From positions 186,001-250,000 of the forward strand of contig NZ_JXKQ01000004.1 in assembly GCF_001885945.1 (NCBI RefSeq): a DNA stretch of 64,000 nucleotides, in the 5' to 3' direction. Position 1 is the stretch's first letter, and every line of letters begins with the position of its first letter. Shown piece after piece: positions 19,401 through 28,603 of the stretch. Position numbers and translations under genes: made by a program. Source of the DNA: Enterococcus hermanniensis. Lineage in GTDB: Bacteria > Bacillota > Bacilli > Lactobacillales > Enterococcaceae. The notes under the pieces are model-generated. The model saw only the letters and a program-made list of their open reading frames with translations, made no database searches and had not been told where the DNA came from.

Positions 19401-19580
19401 GAAGCTTTGGAGATGGCGATGGAGGCTTTAGAAGGTATTGAGAACGCTGGACGGATGATCGGAATCATCAGTCATGTAAGAGAGCTAAAAGAACGAATCC
19501 CACAACAAATTATTGTGGAGACTAGCGGAACGGGTCGAAGTAGTATTCGTTATCAGCTAGAAGGATGGAGTGAAGCGTAA
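16458..19580 (+). CDS. sbcC: Exonuclease SbcCD, ATPase subunit C
   Basis: A Rad50-type SMC-like ATPase of 1040 residues that partners SbcD. The Walker A motif is SGKTGAGKTT (~residues 33-42). A long Gln/Glu/Lys-rich coiled coil runs through the middle, and the zinc hook CPVCG lies at ~514-518, almost at its centre. The ABC signature is LSGGESF (~938) and Walker B is ALFIDEGFGSLDEEA. GGAGGG within the sbcD end serves as ribosome binding site. The SNF2 gene starts at the very next base after the stop, so three genes form one operon. Confidence 0.97.
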   Translation: MLPKKIIMENFGPFLHEEVDFEKMSETPLFLISGKTGAGKTTIFDAITFSLYGDASGGVRSSNEIRSSFAEPTEETRVQFIFEHQGRQYSIERWPKQTLAKKNGKGETTKNQKVQLSVFNDLGQEAEAYTKVDAVNEVIYQILHLQKEQFRQIVMLPQGEFRTFLNANSTEKEAVLRNLFGTSAYRSFTENLKFKKIAMEKSVGELTTRMDQLFQQVLCEQGDTYQESLNLANYYLSTEAQELLQSQTELETQQKNYKMLQQQVHEAQELTGWLQQKDETIQELAQLEMEQPIQEQRKQQLKQAQTLEQIRPIYERRQELERLLKQRQTEITDNKIQLKTLDQQLVEAQQQTLAFEKEAGLWQVKRQNLQKMEAALPLVKQQAELKQQANDLEAKQTVQQAQLLELNQQLASFEQEQKILQAKQNDEKNWQNRRYQELHFQQQLNQLKDAAKKITAQQEAEEEQQIDLAQLIEKKSQLSNQLMTITGDYKKLKSQWAAAEIARLSLELLPGEPCPVCGSKEHPDPASHEGMITDNLAELQSELEQLEARIKQLELLRGQQMTRYEVAKQTFEKAQADRVTAQKDLNKKVTDCHKQLIDYYQTTLPLELDQLVTSLAEKQIETDQKLKEITIANQQMALLAEKMTSRSEAKRVLETILDEVKSEQQLLRGRISSIEEQTTDWQLTELEQQIKEFIQAIKEHEESVESQQALIKSLEQHQIRLQEQQQALTRQVQETTQNMSKQRCLLKEKLTEASITEEQLMLEKIDLETLESAIANFDNHQGILKDRLQRLIEQIADRAKPELEVLQAALVERETQVSQLQQQYYARESQLQQQRVIIKTITELHNQSKKQLDELGQMVQLYQTMNGDNPQKISLERYVLQWYLAEVLQSANQQLNQLTKGRYHFELKQETGRSKGNTGLEINVYDDNAGATRSSHTLSGGESFIAALSLALGLAEVIQSQAGGVDIEALFIDEGFGSLDEEALEMAMEALEGIENAGRMIGIISHVRELKERIPQQIIVETSGTGRSSIRYQLEGWSEA

Positions 19581-22500
19581 ATGAGATGGAGTATTCCGGA
19601 AAAAGTAATTGAGCGCGGCAGAACTTACTTAAAAGAAGGACGGGTCTTATCCGTTGAAGCAGACGCTGCACGCCGTGTCTGGCATGGTGAAGTATTAGGC
19701 AGTGAACTTTATTTAGTAGATTTAGATGGTAGCGGAAAAGAAAACGATATTTGTTCATGTCCTTATTGGGAAGAACATGGTTATTGTAAACATACTGTAT
19801 CAGTAGAATTGTACTTACGAGAAAAGGGTTTATCACGTGTCATTAAACCAGAAACTGTTTTACCTAAAAAAATGGAAAGTAGTGTGTCTTTTGCCGATTT
19901 ATTAAATCAAGGATTCGCTCGTTTAGAAAAAGAAGCAGAACCTTTGCAACCTCTGTTTGTTGAATTCGTGGTCGAAGCTATTCCTACAAATCCATATCAT
20001 TCAGAATTAGATGTGTTAGCTGTCTCATTACGAATCGGTACGAAAGCCGGAAAAAGAAGTTATATCGTCAAAAATCTGTATGATTTTTTACACGCGTATC
20101 AAATGGATTCTGCCTATACTGTTAATAAGCAATATCGTTTCCAAATCGAAGCAGGTGCATTTGAACCAGGCTGCCGTGATTTGATCGAAGATTTGGTCGG
20201 TATCAGTGAAACTTACCAATTATTAGGCAAAGCTGGTTTGCAGGTCAAGGGAAAACTAGATAAACGCTATCTATTATTACCAGTTCATCGAATGCAAGAA
20301 TTATTGAGTGGAATGGAAAAGACCGGAAATCTAAGTATCGTGATCGGTGAGAAAGCCTATTCAGAAGTTCATGAAGGACAAGAATTACCATTGTCATTTA
20401 AAATCGAGAAACGTAGCGAGAATGATTTTAGTTTGACGGTGGCTGATAATTTTACAAACTATTATAGTAATTATTTCTTAGGCTTTATTGAAAATTCTTA
20501 TTACTTGATGACCCGTGAACAACAAGATACGTATATCACGTTGAAACAATTGATGAAACGTTTGAAGGAACCTGTAATCACGTATGAACAGCGACAATTA
20601 TCACAATTATTTACAGAAGTATTACCTTACTTACGTAAAATTGGACGTGTTCAAATAGCTAGTGAAGTTGCTGAAATCATGAAAGAAGAACCCTTGAGAG
20701 CGGTCGTGATTTTTCGGAAAATCAAAGGAATGATCAAAGTTGAAGCCGAATTTCATTACGGAAGTGCTTATTTCTCTACGAATGAGTCTCATCAACCGAA
20801 ACTACCAAACAATGTAGAGATTTTACGTGATCGTCGGAAAGAAAAACAAATTTTAGATCTTTTTGATACGTATCGTTACCAAAAAATCGATACAGGCTTT
20901 GAGAAAAAAATTCCTGTGAAAGATAATTTGTATTATTTTTTCAAAGTTGAAGTCGAAGAATTTCGTCGTTTTGCTGAAGTCCGAATGGGAAAAAAATTAC
21001 GACAATTATTCTTAGATGGCGAAGAATTCCAACCAACGATCGAAATCGATCAACATGGTTCTTGGTTAGACATCAAATTTGATGTGACTGGTATTCAGGA
21101 CAATGAAATCGATCATGTGTTGAATAGCTTGTTGCGTAAAGATCGTTTCTATACATTGGATAATGGCGAAGTGTTATCCTTTGATTCTGAAGCTTTTCAA
21201 CAAACGAGTGAGATGATTGGGCAATTAAGAGAAAAAATCAATGCAAAAGATGGCTTGATTCGTTTGCCGAAAAGTCAAGGGATTATGCTAGAAGAGCAAT
21301 TGAAAAACAACCCGAATGCTCAATTCAGTGAAAACTTTACGTCAATGGTTCAAGATTTAACACATCCCGAAGATTATCAAGCGGTCCTACCTGATACGCT
21401 ACAAGCACAGCTTAGACCGTATCAAGAAGCAGGCTTCCGCTGGTTAAAAATGCTAAGCGATTATGGTTTTGGCGGTATTTTGGCCGATGAAATGGGACTT
21501 GGTAAAACGATTCAAGTCATTACCTTTTTATTGGCAGAAAAAGCCCAAAAACCAATCAAAGCATTGATTGTTACACCAGCTAGTTTGGTCTATAATTGGC
21601 AAGCAGAAATCAAAAAATTTGCTCCAAGTCTGCATTCGCAAGTCATTTCAGGCAGTCGCAGTGAACGGGAACAATTATTTGCTGATTCCAACGAGATCGT
21701 GATCACTTCTTACGCAAGTATGCGTCAAGACATCGATCTTCATGAACAAGCAGGTTATCAATATTTAGTATTAGATGAAGCGCAAATGGTCAAAAATTCA
21801 TCGACGAAAACAGCAAGTGCTTTACGTAATTTATCGATCCCACATCGCTTTGCATTAAGTGGGACACCGATTGAAAATAATTTAGAAGAGTTATGGTCAT
21901 TGTTCCAAACAGTAATGCCAGGCTTTTTCCCAAGTATAGGTCGCTTCCGTCAAATGCCAGTACCTGAAATTGCTAAAATGATCCAACCATTTGTTCTCCG
22001 TCGAGATAAAGACACTGTTTTACAAGAGTTACCAGAACGGATTGAATCAAATGTCTTAAGTAGTTTGACGGAAGAACAAAAAACAGTCTATTTAGCATAT
22101 TTAAAACGGATGCGTCAGGAAGTCGATCAAATGGACTCTGCGACGTTCCGCAAACAACGAGTAAGTATTTTGGCTGGGTTGACTCGCTTGCGTCAAATCT
22201 GTGACGATCCACGCTTATTCATGGAAGGCTATGAAGGCGGATCAGGTAAATTGGATCAAGTAAAAGATTTGATTCGTGCAGCTAAAGAAAATGGCCGCCG
22301 AGTATTATTGTTTTCACAATTTACGAGCATGTTGTCGATTATTGAACAAGAATTTGCTGAAGAAGGCATCTCTAGTTTTTATTTACGAGGAAGTACGAAA
22401 GTACCGGATCGTTTAAAAATGGTCGATGCGTTCAATGCAGGTGAAAAAGATGTCTTCTTGATTTCATTAAAAGCCGGCGGGACAGGTCTGAATCTGACAG

Positions 22501-22760
22501 GTGCGGATACCGTGATCCTTTATGATCTATGGTGGAATCCAGCAGTAGAGGAACAAGCAGCTGGACGTGCACATCGTATCGGACAGAAAAAGGTCGTAGA
22601 AGTATGGCGGATGATCGCTGAAGGTACGATTGAAGAACGAATGAATCAATTACAACAAGAAAAACGTGAATTGTTCCAAAAAGTAATTCAAGGAAATGAA
22701 GAACAAACGAATAAATTGACTGAAGAAGATATTCGAATGATCTTGAGCTTAGGAGAATAA
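19581..22760 (+). CDS. SNF2-family helicase with SWIM zinc finger
   Basis: A 1059-residue protein. It has an N-terminal SWIM zinc finger (CSCPYWEEHGYCKH, ~58-71), a long middle region typical of the bacterial SNF2-associated type, and a two-lobed SF2 ATPase motor. Motor motifs: DEMGLGKTIQ (motif I), LDEAQMVKN (DEAQ box), LSGTPIENN (III), LLFSQFTSM (IV), GGTGLNLTGAD (V) and AGRAHRIGQ (VI). Such proteins translocate on double-stranded DNA and probably remodel protein-DNA complexes; the target is unknown. It abuts sbcC with no gap, suggesting a joint role in DNA repair. GGAG within the sbcC end serves as ribosome binding site. Confidence 0.92.
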   Translation: MRWSIPEKVIERGRTYLKEGRVLSVEADAARRVWHGEVLGSELYLVDLDGSGKENDICSCPYWEEHGYCKHTVSVELYLREKGLSRVIKPETVLPKKMESSVSFADLLNQGFARLEKEAEPLQPLFVEFVVEAIPTNPYHSELDVLAVSLRIGTKAGKRSYIVKNLYDFLHAYQMDSAYTVNKQYRFQIEAGAFEPGCRDLIEDLVGISETYQLLGKAGLQVKGKLDKRYLLLPVHRMQELLSGMEKTGNLSIVIGEKAYSEVHEGQELPLSFKIEKRSENDFSLTVADNFTNYYSNYFLGFIENSYYLMTREQQDTYITLKQLMKRLKEPVITYEQRQLSQLFTEVLPYLRKIGRVQIASEVAEIMKEEPLRAVVIFRKIKGMIKVEAEFHYGSAYFSTNESHQPKLPNNVEILRDRRKEKQILDLFDTYRYQKIDTGFEKKIPVKDNLYYFFKVEVEEFRRFAEVRMGKKLRQLFLDGEEFQPTIEIDQHGSWLDIKFDVTGIQDNEIDHVLNSLLRKDRFYTLDNGEVLSFDSEAFQQTSEMIGQLREKINAKDGLIRLPKSQGIMLEEQLKNNPNAQFSENFTSMVQDLTHPEDYQAVLPDTLQAQLRPYQEAGFRWLKMLSDYGFGGILADEMGLGKTIQVITFLLAEKAQKPIKALIVTPASLVYNWQAEIKKFAPSLHSQVISGSRSEREQLFADSNEIVITSYASMRQDIDLHEQAGYQYLVLDEAQMVKNSSTKTASALRNLSIPHRFALSGTPIENNLEELWSLFQTVMPGFFPSIGRFRQMPVPEIAKMIQPFVLRRDKDTVLQELPERIESNVLSSLTEEQKTVYLAYLKRMRQEVDQMDSATFRKQRVSILAGLTRLRQICDDPRLFMEGYEGGSGKLDQVKDLIRAAKENGRRVLLFSQFTSMLSIIEQEFAEEGISSFYLRGSTKVPDRLKMVDAFNAGEKDVFLISLKAGGTGLNLTGADTVILYDLWWNPAVEEQAAGRAHRIGQKKVVEVWRMIAEGTIEERMNQLQQEKRELFQKVIQGNEEQTNKLTEEDIRMILSLGE

Positions 22761-22798
22761 AAAAGATTGCAGCGTATCAGCGCTGCAATCTTTTTTCA
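22761..22798. terminator. Bidirectional terminator after the SNF2 gene
   Basis: AAAAGATTGCAGCG (22761-22774), loop TATCAG, and its complement (22781-22794), with T-runs on both strands. It overlaps the 3' end of the convergent HAD gene. Confidence 0.9.
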
Positions 22799-23496
22799 TT
22801 TATTATTGCTTGTTTCAAAGCATCAAAACTAGTGATTTCTAGATCAAAAAGTGCTGTTTGATCATCAGGAAGTGGGCGATGCTGATGGTTAAACCACCAA
22901 ACATTCCAATTTGCTGATTTTGCGCCCACGACATCATTTTCAAAACTATCGCCAATATAAAGTAGTGATTCCGCTGGTAGATCAAGACGCTTTTCCATCA
23001 ATTTAAAAATAGTAGGATCAGGTTTTTGAATTTGGATACCATCTGAAATGAACAATGTTTCTGGCTCAAACCAATTGTTTAATTGCAAAGCATTCATTTT
23101 ATTGGTTTGGCGTTCAACAGGTCCATTCGTGATTACTCCAAGGGAAATATTTTCTGCCGTTAAAAAATTCAGAATCTGTTGGATCTCCTTGGGAAGAGAA
23201 ATTTTCTCTAATGCTTGATCATACAGTGCCTGAAACTTTAATAAGTCATTGTCTTCGGCATTAAAGTTTTCTGCTTGTAATGCGAGACGAATTCGTTCAT
23301 AGCGCATTTTATCTAGAGGCCATTCTCCAGTGATCGTTTTCAGATAGTGCAGATCACTATAATAGCGAAATTGAAGAAAGAGAGAGGGCAACTTCTTCGT
23401 TGGAAATTTTGGAAATAGCGTAGTGATTGCGGCAAAAAAAGGTGCTTGTTGTTCATATAAAGTATCATCTAAATCAAATACGATTCCTTTAATCAT
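22777..23496 (-). CDS. HAD-superfamily hydrolase (YjjG-like nucleotidase/phosphatase)
   Basis: A 239-residue haloacid-dehalogenase-fold phosphatase. Motif I is VFDLDDTLYE (nucleophile Asp), motif II is GVITNGPVERQ, and motif IV is YIGDSFENDVVGA. The helical cap (residues ~15-95) fits the YjjG / pyrimidine 5'-nucleotidase-like subfamily, which acts on small phosphate esters such as non-canonical nucleotides. The true substrate is unknown. GGAGTGATTAG precedes the ATG. Single gene. Confidence 0.85.
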   Translation of the reverse strand: MIKGIVFDLDDTLYEQQAPFFAAITTLFPKFPTKKLPSLFLQFRYYSDLHYLKTITGEWPLDKMRYERIRLALQAENFNAEDNDLLKFQALYDQALEKISLPKEIQQILNFLTAENISLGVITNGPVERQTNKMNALQLNNWFEPETLFISDGIQIQKPDPTIFKLMEKRLDLPAESLLYIGDSFENDVVGAKSANWNVWWFNHQHRPLPDDQTALFDLEITSFDALKQAIINEKRLQR

Positions 23497-24272
23497 CTAA
23501 TCACTCCAAATCATTTGTTAAATCCATTATACCAAAACAGTTGTTCTTTTTTTAGACAAATAAAAAAATAGCATTTCAAATTACTTTTTGTTATGTTATC
23601 TGTTCAACAATAATTGGAAAAAAACATTCAAAATAATCAATCAAAAATATTCCTGACAAAAAAAATAATGATTGGCAGTCTTAAAAACAAGTTGAAATTC
23701 ACCCGCTTCAATCTCACTAAACAACATAAAAAAAGTGAATCTTTTTGAATGCTTGGAAACTGTATCTATTTAAAATGATTACTTTTAGTAGAATATTTAA
23801 TACAGAGTTAGAATTTCAAACATAAAATAAAATAACTGTGAAATAAGTAAATTGATAATTTATACAATTTACTAGTTTGTAATAGTTATAAAAAAGACTG
23901 AATTGACGTTATTCTGATAGGATTCACTTCGATTGCTTAAATAATATTTCTATTTTTATACCAATAAAAAAATTTTTTACAAAACTAATAATAGAAAAAT
24001 ATAAGATAATTTATATTTTTTTAATACAGTTTGTAACCTTGTTATACTATTTTTTCGAATGAGAGTTACGCCATTAATTTCTCATCTAAAACAACGGGTA
24101 TGTCCTGACAGCTTTAGTAGCGGTGTTAAAAATTAAATAACGTTAATATTCAAAAAGAAAAAGTGGAAGAAGTCTTTTTTTTGTTACATTTTTTTTGTAT
24201 AATAGAAACAGATAGCAGGAAATGAATATATCCTGTTACAAAATTTGAGAGTCAAGAAAAGGAGTGATATGT
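23497..24272. other. 776-base AT-rich intergenic region upstream of spx
   Basis: No convincing gene. Two promoter-like elements point at spx. One is an extended -10, TGTTATACT (24040-24048). The other is TATAAT at 24198-24203. Between them lie a small inverted repeat (ATGAGAG / TTCTCAT, ~24059-24086) and a more GC-rich block (24095-24127) that might form a structured leader. On the minus strand 23641-23727 there is a 28-codon open frame without a ribosome binding site, which could be a remnant or chance. Confidence 0.5.
24198..24203 (+). promoter_or_regulatory. -10 element of the proximal spx promoter
   Basis: A perfect TATAAT 69 bases before the spx start. No good -35 lies at 16-18 bases (T-run only), so strength and regulation are unclear. 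Confidence 0.5.
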
Positions 24273-24671
24273 ATGTTAACGTTATATACTTCCCCTAGTT
24301 GTACATCATGTCGGAAAGCACGTGCTTGGCTGCAGGAACATGAGATCCCTTATGTTGAGCGAAATATCTTTTCTGAACCATTGAACATCGATGAGTTGAA
24401 AGCCATCTTACAGATGACTGAAGACGGAACTGAAGAGATTATTTCTACTCGTTCGAAAGTTTTCCAAAAATTAAACATGGATTTAGATGAATTGTCACTA
24501 AAAGAATTATTGGATTTAGTCAAAGAGAATCCTGGATTGTTACGTCGTCCGATTATGATCGACGAGAAACGTCTACAAGTTGGATTCAATGAAGATGAAA
24601 TTCGTCGTTTCTTGCCTCGTGATGTTCGCCAATACGAATTACGTCAAGCCCAGTTAATGGCTGGATTATAA
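24273..24671 (+). CDS. spx: Transcriptional regulator Spx
   Basis: An ArsC-fold regulator that binds the RNA polymerase alpha C-terminal domain and switches on thiol- and oxidative-stress genes. The redox CxxC switch is C10-TS-C13 (SPSCTSC), and 132 residues is the standard length. ATG 24273 is used because AAGGAG precedes it; a GTG nine bases earlier overlaps the Shine-Dalgarno and is not used. The genes for two proteolytic adaptors that act in this circuit, mecA and spxH, lie within 7.5 kb, matching the Firmicute neighbourhood. Confidence 0.95.
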   Translation: MLTLYTSPSCTSCRKARAWLQEHEIPYVERNIFSEPLNIDELKAILQMTEDGTEEIISTRSKVFQKLNMDLDELSLKELLDLVKENPGLLRRPIMIDEKRLQVGFNEDEIRRFLPRDVRQYELRQAQLMAGL

Positions 24672-24676
24672 AATAG

Positions 24677-24708
24677 ATACCTCGTGGATGCGAGGTATTT
24701 TTATTTGG
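24677..24708 (+). terminator. Terminator of spx
   Basis: ATACCTCG / CGAGGTAT hairpin, then TTTTATTT. Confidence 0.8.
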
Positions 24709-24841
24709 CAAAAATAAGTAGTTGGCCTCAACTACTTCCTCTATTTAGGAGAATTTAATAAAATTCATCGGCATTCTTTACTTTTAAAAGGAATCAGTTA
24801 CAATGAACATATAATCTACTATTAAAGTGAGGTGTGCCAAG

Positions 24842-25486
24842 ATGGAAATGGAACACATCAATGAGAATACGATTCGAGTTATTATTGAGAATGAAGATTT
24901 AGCAGAACGTGGGATTACTTTTTTAGACTTATTAGGCAATCATCGCGAAATTGAATCTTTTTTTTATAGTATCTTAGAAGAAGTCGATATCGAAGATGAA
25001 TTCAAAAGCAGTGAAGCGGTGACTTTTCAAGTTCTGCCAAAAAATGATGGACTTGAGCTATTTATTAGTAAAAATTTATCGCCAGAAGATATTAGTAAGA
25101 TGAATGATTCCACTGAATTCGAGACCAATGATTTTGATCAACTGATTCGTCAACAAATTTTAGCGAATTCTGAAATGGTTGAAGAAGAACCAGTGGATAA
25201 TCGGGTTCGTGTCTTTCAACTAAATAGCTTTGAAGATATGATCGAGTTAGCAAGTTATCACTTTTTGGATGAGGCTTGGTGCGATTTGTATTTGCTAAAT
25301 GAAAAATATTATCTTCAAGTTGTTTTCGATCCTGAAGTTTATGGAGACTATGCGTTAGCAGATGTCACTGCTGAAATTTTAGAATATACGCAAGACTCGG
25401 CAGTTTCGACAGAGATGTTAGACGAGTATGGAAAACTTTTGATGCGTCGTGATGCAATTGAAATCACTCGCAGTTACTTCAATTAA
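24842..25486 (+). CDS. mecA: ClpC adaptor protein MecA
   Basis: Adaptor that delivers substrates to the ClpC(P) protease; 214 residues. The N-terminal substrate-binding domain begins MEMEHINENTIRV and contains the family block ERGITFLDLLGN. An acidic linker follows, then the C-terminal ClpC-binding domain (VFQLNSFEDMIELASY ... LYLLNEKYYLQV). ATG 24842 is chosen because GTGAGGTG precedes it; a GTG 15 bases upstream is inside that Shine-Dalgarno. Followed by coiA in the same direction. Confidence 0.95.
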   Translation: MEMEHINENTIRVIIENEDLAERGITFLDLLGNHREIESFFYSILEEVDIEDEFKSSEAVTFQVLPKNDGLELFISKNLSPEDISKMNDSTEFETNDFDQLIRQQILANSEMVEEEPVDNRVRVFQLNSFEDMIELASYHFLDEAWCDLYLLNEKYYLQVVFDPEVYGDYALADVTAEILEYTQDSAVSTEMLDEYGKLLMRRDAIEITRSYFN

Positions 25487-25553
25487 ATAAGAAAAGACCT
25501 GTATGTAAGTGAATATGGGTCTTTTTTTTGTACCTTTGGTTGAGGTGAGAAGA

Positions 25554-26555
25554 ATGCTATTTGCTTTTACGAAAGAAAAACAGTTGGTCGATGCGAGTGG
25601 TGCAGATGCACGTAAAACCTATTATTGTCCTGATTGTGGGTCAGTGTTGATCCGAAAAGCTGGGAAGTTGCTGATTCCTCATTTTGCTCATACGGCAAAT
25701 GAAAATTGTCAAGGTATGAGTGAAGGAGAAACAGCCGAACACTTGAATTTAAAAAAAATTTTTTACCAATGGGGTCGGCAGGATGATCAACATTGGAAAT
25801 TGGAAGAACCCTTAAAGGATCTACCGCAAAGGCCAGATTTGTTGAATCAAAAACTGGTGGTAGAAATTCAATGCTCGCCATTAAAAACATCTCGTTTGGA
25901 GGAGCGAGTGAGTGGGTATCGCCAAATGGGCTATCAGGACTGGTGGTTACTAGGAAGAAAACTATGCCCGGATAAAAAATTTACCGCATTACAAAAACAA
26001 TTTTGTTCATTTTCTAAAGCTAGAGGGGTTCATCTATGGGGGATCAAAGCAGGTACGATTACGTTGTTTTACCATATCTATCAAAGGGACCAACACTATC
26101 ATTATTCAAAAAAATCATGGCCCAAGTATTCTGAGCCCTTACCAATGATTTTGAATACAACTATTCGTGAGACACCACCTAAAGTCATTCTGTCAAAACA
26201 AAGTGTTATTGATAAAAAGACGCATTTAGGGCTAAAATTGCGGCAATCAGATCCTAAAATCAGAAAGATACAAGACTATCTATATCATAGGTATGAGCAT
26301 TTGCTCTATCTCTCAGACTGGCTCTATTTTCCTAGTCGTTATTTCTTTTTTTATCAAGATGATATTTTGATTTTTCGACTATTGTTCCAACAAGAAGCTA
26401 AAAATGCGGATCGAATTTTTAAAAAATTTTTGCTCTATCGCGAAAAAACACAGCAACATTGGTCATTTTGTCGTATAGCAGAACGTGAAATCCTGGAGCG
26501 TCTTTATTTGGAAGCAATTTTTTGTCAAAGAAAGGCTAAAATTTTGCTGACTTGA
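25554..26555 (+). CDS. coiA: Competence protein CoiA
   Basis: A 333-residue CoiA-family protein, needed for DNA uptake or processing in transformable streptococci. An N-terminal zinc-ribbon-like pair C25-PD-C28 (YYCPDCGSVLIRK) is followed by HFAH. A PD-(D/E)xK nuclease-like core follows: RPDLLNQKLVVEIQCS (Asp...Glu-x-Gln). ATG 25554 has GAGGTGAG in front; an earlier in-frame start at 25509 has no ribosome binding site. Enterococci are not known to be naturally competent, so the role here is uncertain. Confidence 0.9.
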   Translation: MLFAFTKEKQLVDASGADARKTYYCPDCGSVLIRKAGKLLIPHFAHTANENCQGMSEGETAEHLNLKKIFYQWGRQDDQHWKLEEPLKDLPQRPDLLNQKLVVEIQCSPLKTSRLEERVSGYRQMGYQDWWLLGRKLCPDKKFTALQKQFCSFSKARGVHLWGIKAGTITLFYHIYQRDQHYHYSKKSWPKYSEPLPMILNTTIRETPPKVILSKQSVIDKKTHLGLKLRQSDPKIRKIQDYLYHRYEHLLYLSDWLYFPSRYFFFYQDDILIFRLLFQQEAKNADRIFKKFLLYREKTQQHWSFCRIAEREILERLYLEAIFCQRKAKILLT

Positions 26556-26625
26556 CGCATTTAAAAATTACTTTTTTCCAAATTGTGATAAGATTGGGGA
26601 TGATAATAGAGATGGGAGTGTTTTT

Positions 26626-28440
26626 ATGAGTGAAGCAAAACAATTACCAAAACGTCAGGAAGTTCCCGTTGAATTAACCTGGGATTTAACCAAAATTTTT
26701 GCAGATGAGGCTGCTTTTGAAGCAAAAGTCAAAGCCTTATCTGAAGAATTGCTAAATGTAGAACAAGTGAAAGGAAGTTTGGGGCAAGGTGCCTCTGAAC
26801 TTTTAAAAGCTGTTGACTATGTTTTAGATATTTACCGTAAAGCGGAAGTTGTTTACGTGTATGCACATCTGAAAAATGATGAAGATACTGCTAATACGAC
26901 AAACCAAGCGCTATATGCCCGTGCTTCTAGCTTGATCACAAAAGTCAGTGAAGCGGTTAGTTGGTTTGAACCAGAATTATTACAACTTTCTGATAGCCAA
27001 ATAGCGGCTTACTTTGCTGAAGAACCTAAATTACAATTATATCGTCATTTTATCGAACAAATCATTTCAGAACGGGCGCACGTTTTACCCGCCGAACAAG
27101 AAGCACTTTTAGCTGGTGCAAGTGAAATTTTTGGTAGTTCTGCGGATACTTTTGCAGTGATGAACAATGCGGATCTAAAATTTCCGATCGTAAAAAACGA
27201 AGCCGGTGAAGATGTCCAATTGACGCATGGTGTTTATGGTCAATTGTTAGAAAGTACTGATCGCTCGGTGCGAGAAAAAGCGTTTAAAGCGTTGTATTCT
27301 GTCTATCATCAATTTAGAAATACCTTTGCTTCGACATTGAGTACACATGTCAAAGGTCATAACTTTAAAGCAAAAGTTCGCGGATATGATTCTGCTCGTG
27401 CAGCTGCATTGAGTAGTAATCATATCCCGGAAGATGTCTATGACACCTTAGTTCTAGTTGTGAATCAGTATTTGCCACTACTACATCGTTATGTAGAGTT
27501 GCGTAAAGAGTTGTTAGGTTTAGAGCAGTTGCATATGTATGATTTATATACGCCGCTACTAGCTGAAGCCCCAATAAAATTTACGTATGAAGAAGCGAAA
27601 GCCAAAGCGTTAGAAGCATTGAAGCCACTAGGTGAAGAGTACTTGGAAATCGTCAAAAAAGCCTTCGATGAGCGATGGATCGATGTGGTAGAAAATCAAG
27701 GAAAACGCAGTGGTGCGTATTCATCTGGTGCCTATGATACACAACCGTATATTTTATTAAATTGGCACGATCGTTTGGATGAATTATATACATTGGTTCA
27801 TGAAATGGGCCATAGTGTCCATAGCTACTTTACCCGTCATACGCAACCGTATGTGTATGGAGATTATTCGATCTTTTTAGCTGAAATTGCATCAACGACG
27901 AATGAAAATCTTTTAACTAGCTATTTATTAGAAACAGAAACAGATCCCAAGGTTCGTGCCTATATCATAAATCATTATTTAGATGGTTTTAAAGGAACGA
28001 TTTTCCGTCAAACTCAATTTGCAGAATTTGAACATTTCATCCATACCGAAGATGCAAAAGGCAATCCGTTAACCAGCGATTATTTAAGTAGATTCTATGG
28101 AGAATTGAACGCAAAATATTATGGTCCAATCGTTTTGAACGACGAAGAGATCAAAGATGAATGGTCGCGAATTCCCCATTTCTATTACAATTATTATGTG
28201 TATCAATATGCGACTGGTTTTTCTGCTGCTAGCGCCTTAGCAAAGCATATCGCTGAAGGTGATGTGCAAGCATTAGAAAACTATTTGACGTACTTAAAAT
28301 CAGGTAGCAGTGATTATCCAATAGAAGTGATGAAAAAAGCAGGGGTCGATATGACCCAACCAACATACATTGAAGATGCGATGGAAATCTTTGCGTTACG
28401 TTTAGATGAATTGGAACAATTAGTCGAAGAGTTAAGATAG
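26626..28440 (+). CDS. pepF: Oligoendopeptidase F (M3B metallopeptidase)
   Basis: A cytoplasmic zinc peptidase cutting oligopeptides of roughly 7-17 residues. At 604 residues it has the family length, with the zinc site LVHEMGHSVHS (HExxH, ~392-396) and the third ligand in FLAEIASTTNE. GGGAG precedes the ATG. It lies downstream of mecA-coiA, as in other Lactobacillales, and ends at the terminator at 28457. Confidence 0.96.
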   Translation: MSEAKQLPKRQEVPVELTWDLTKIFADEAAFEAKVKALSEELLNVEQVKGSLGQGASELLKAVDYVLDIYRKAEVVYVYAHLKNDEDTANTTNQALYARASSLITKVSEAVSWFEPELLQLSDSQIAAYFAEEPKLQLYRHFIEQIISERAHVLPAEQEALLAGASEIFGSSADTFAVMNNADLKFPIVKNEAGEDVQLTHGVYGQLLESTDRSVREKAFKALYSVYHQFRNTFASTLSTHVKGHNFKAKVRGYDSARAAALSSNHIPEDVYDTLVLVVNQYLPLLHRYVELRKELLGLEQLHMYDLYTPLLAEAPIKFTYEEAKAKALEALKPLGEEYLEIVKKAFDERWIDVVENQGKRSGAYSSGAYDTQPYILLNWHDRLDELYTLVHEMGHSVHSYFTRHTQPYVYGDYSIFLAEIASTTNENLLTSYLLETETDPKVRAYIINHYLDGFKGTIFRQTQFAEFEHFIHTEDAKGNPLTSDYLSRFYGELNAKYYGPIVLNDEEIKDEWSRIPHFYYNYYVYQYATGFSAASALAKHIAEGDVQALENYLTYLKSGSSDYPIEVMKKAGVDMTQPTYIEDAMEIFALRLDELEQLVEELR

Positions 28441-28456
28441 ATCATTTTAATTAGTC

Positions 28457-28493
28457 GAAAATCACTCCTAATATATTAGGGGTGATTTTTTTG
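28457..28493 (+). terminator. Terminator of pepF
   Basis: AAAATCACTCCTAAT / ATTAGGGGTGATTTT with a T-run. Confidence 0.88.
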
Positions 28494-28603
28494 TAATGAA
28501 AGAAAGATAGCTAATATCCAAATAATTAACAGAATTTATATAAATGGAATTTCTATTTTGTTTGAGGGTGTGGGAAAATTATGTTGAGTAGGGGGGAGCT
28601 ATT

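Noticed and set aside
23641-23727. 28-codon open frame on the minus strand in the spx upstream region
   Set aside because: No ribosome binding site and no recognisable protein. Kept only as a possible gene remnant.
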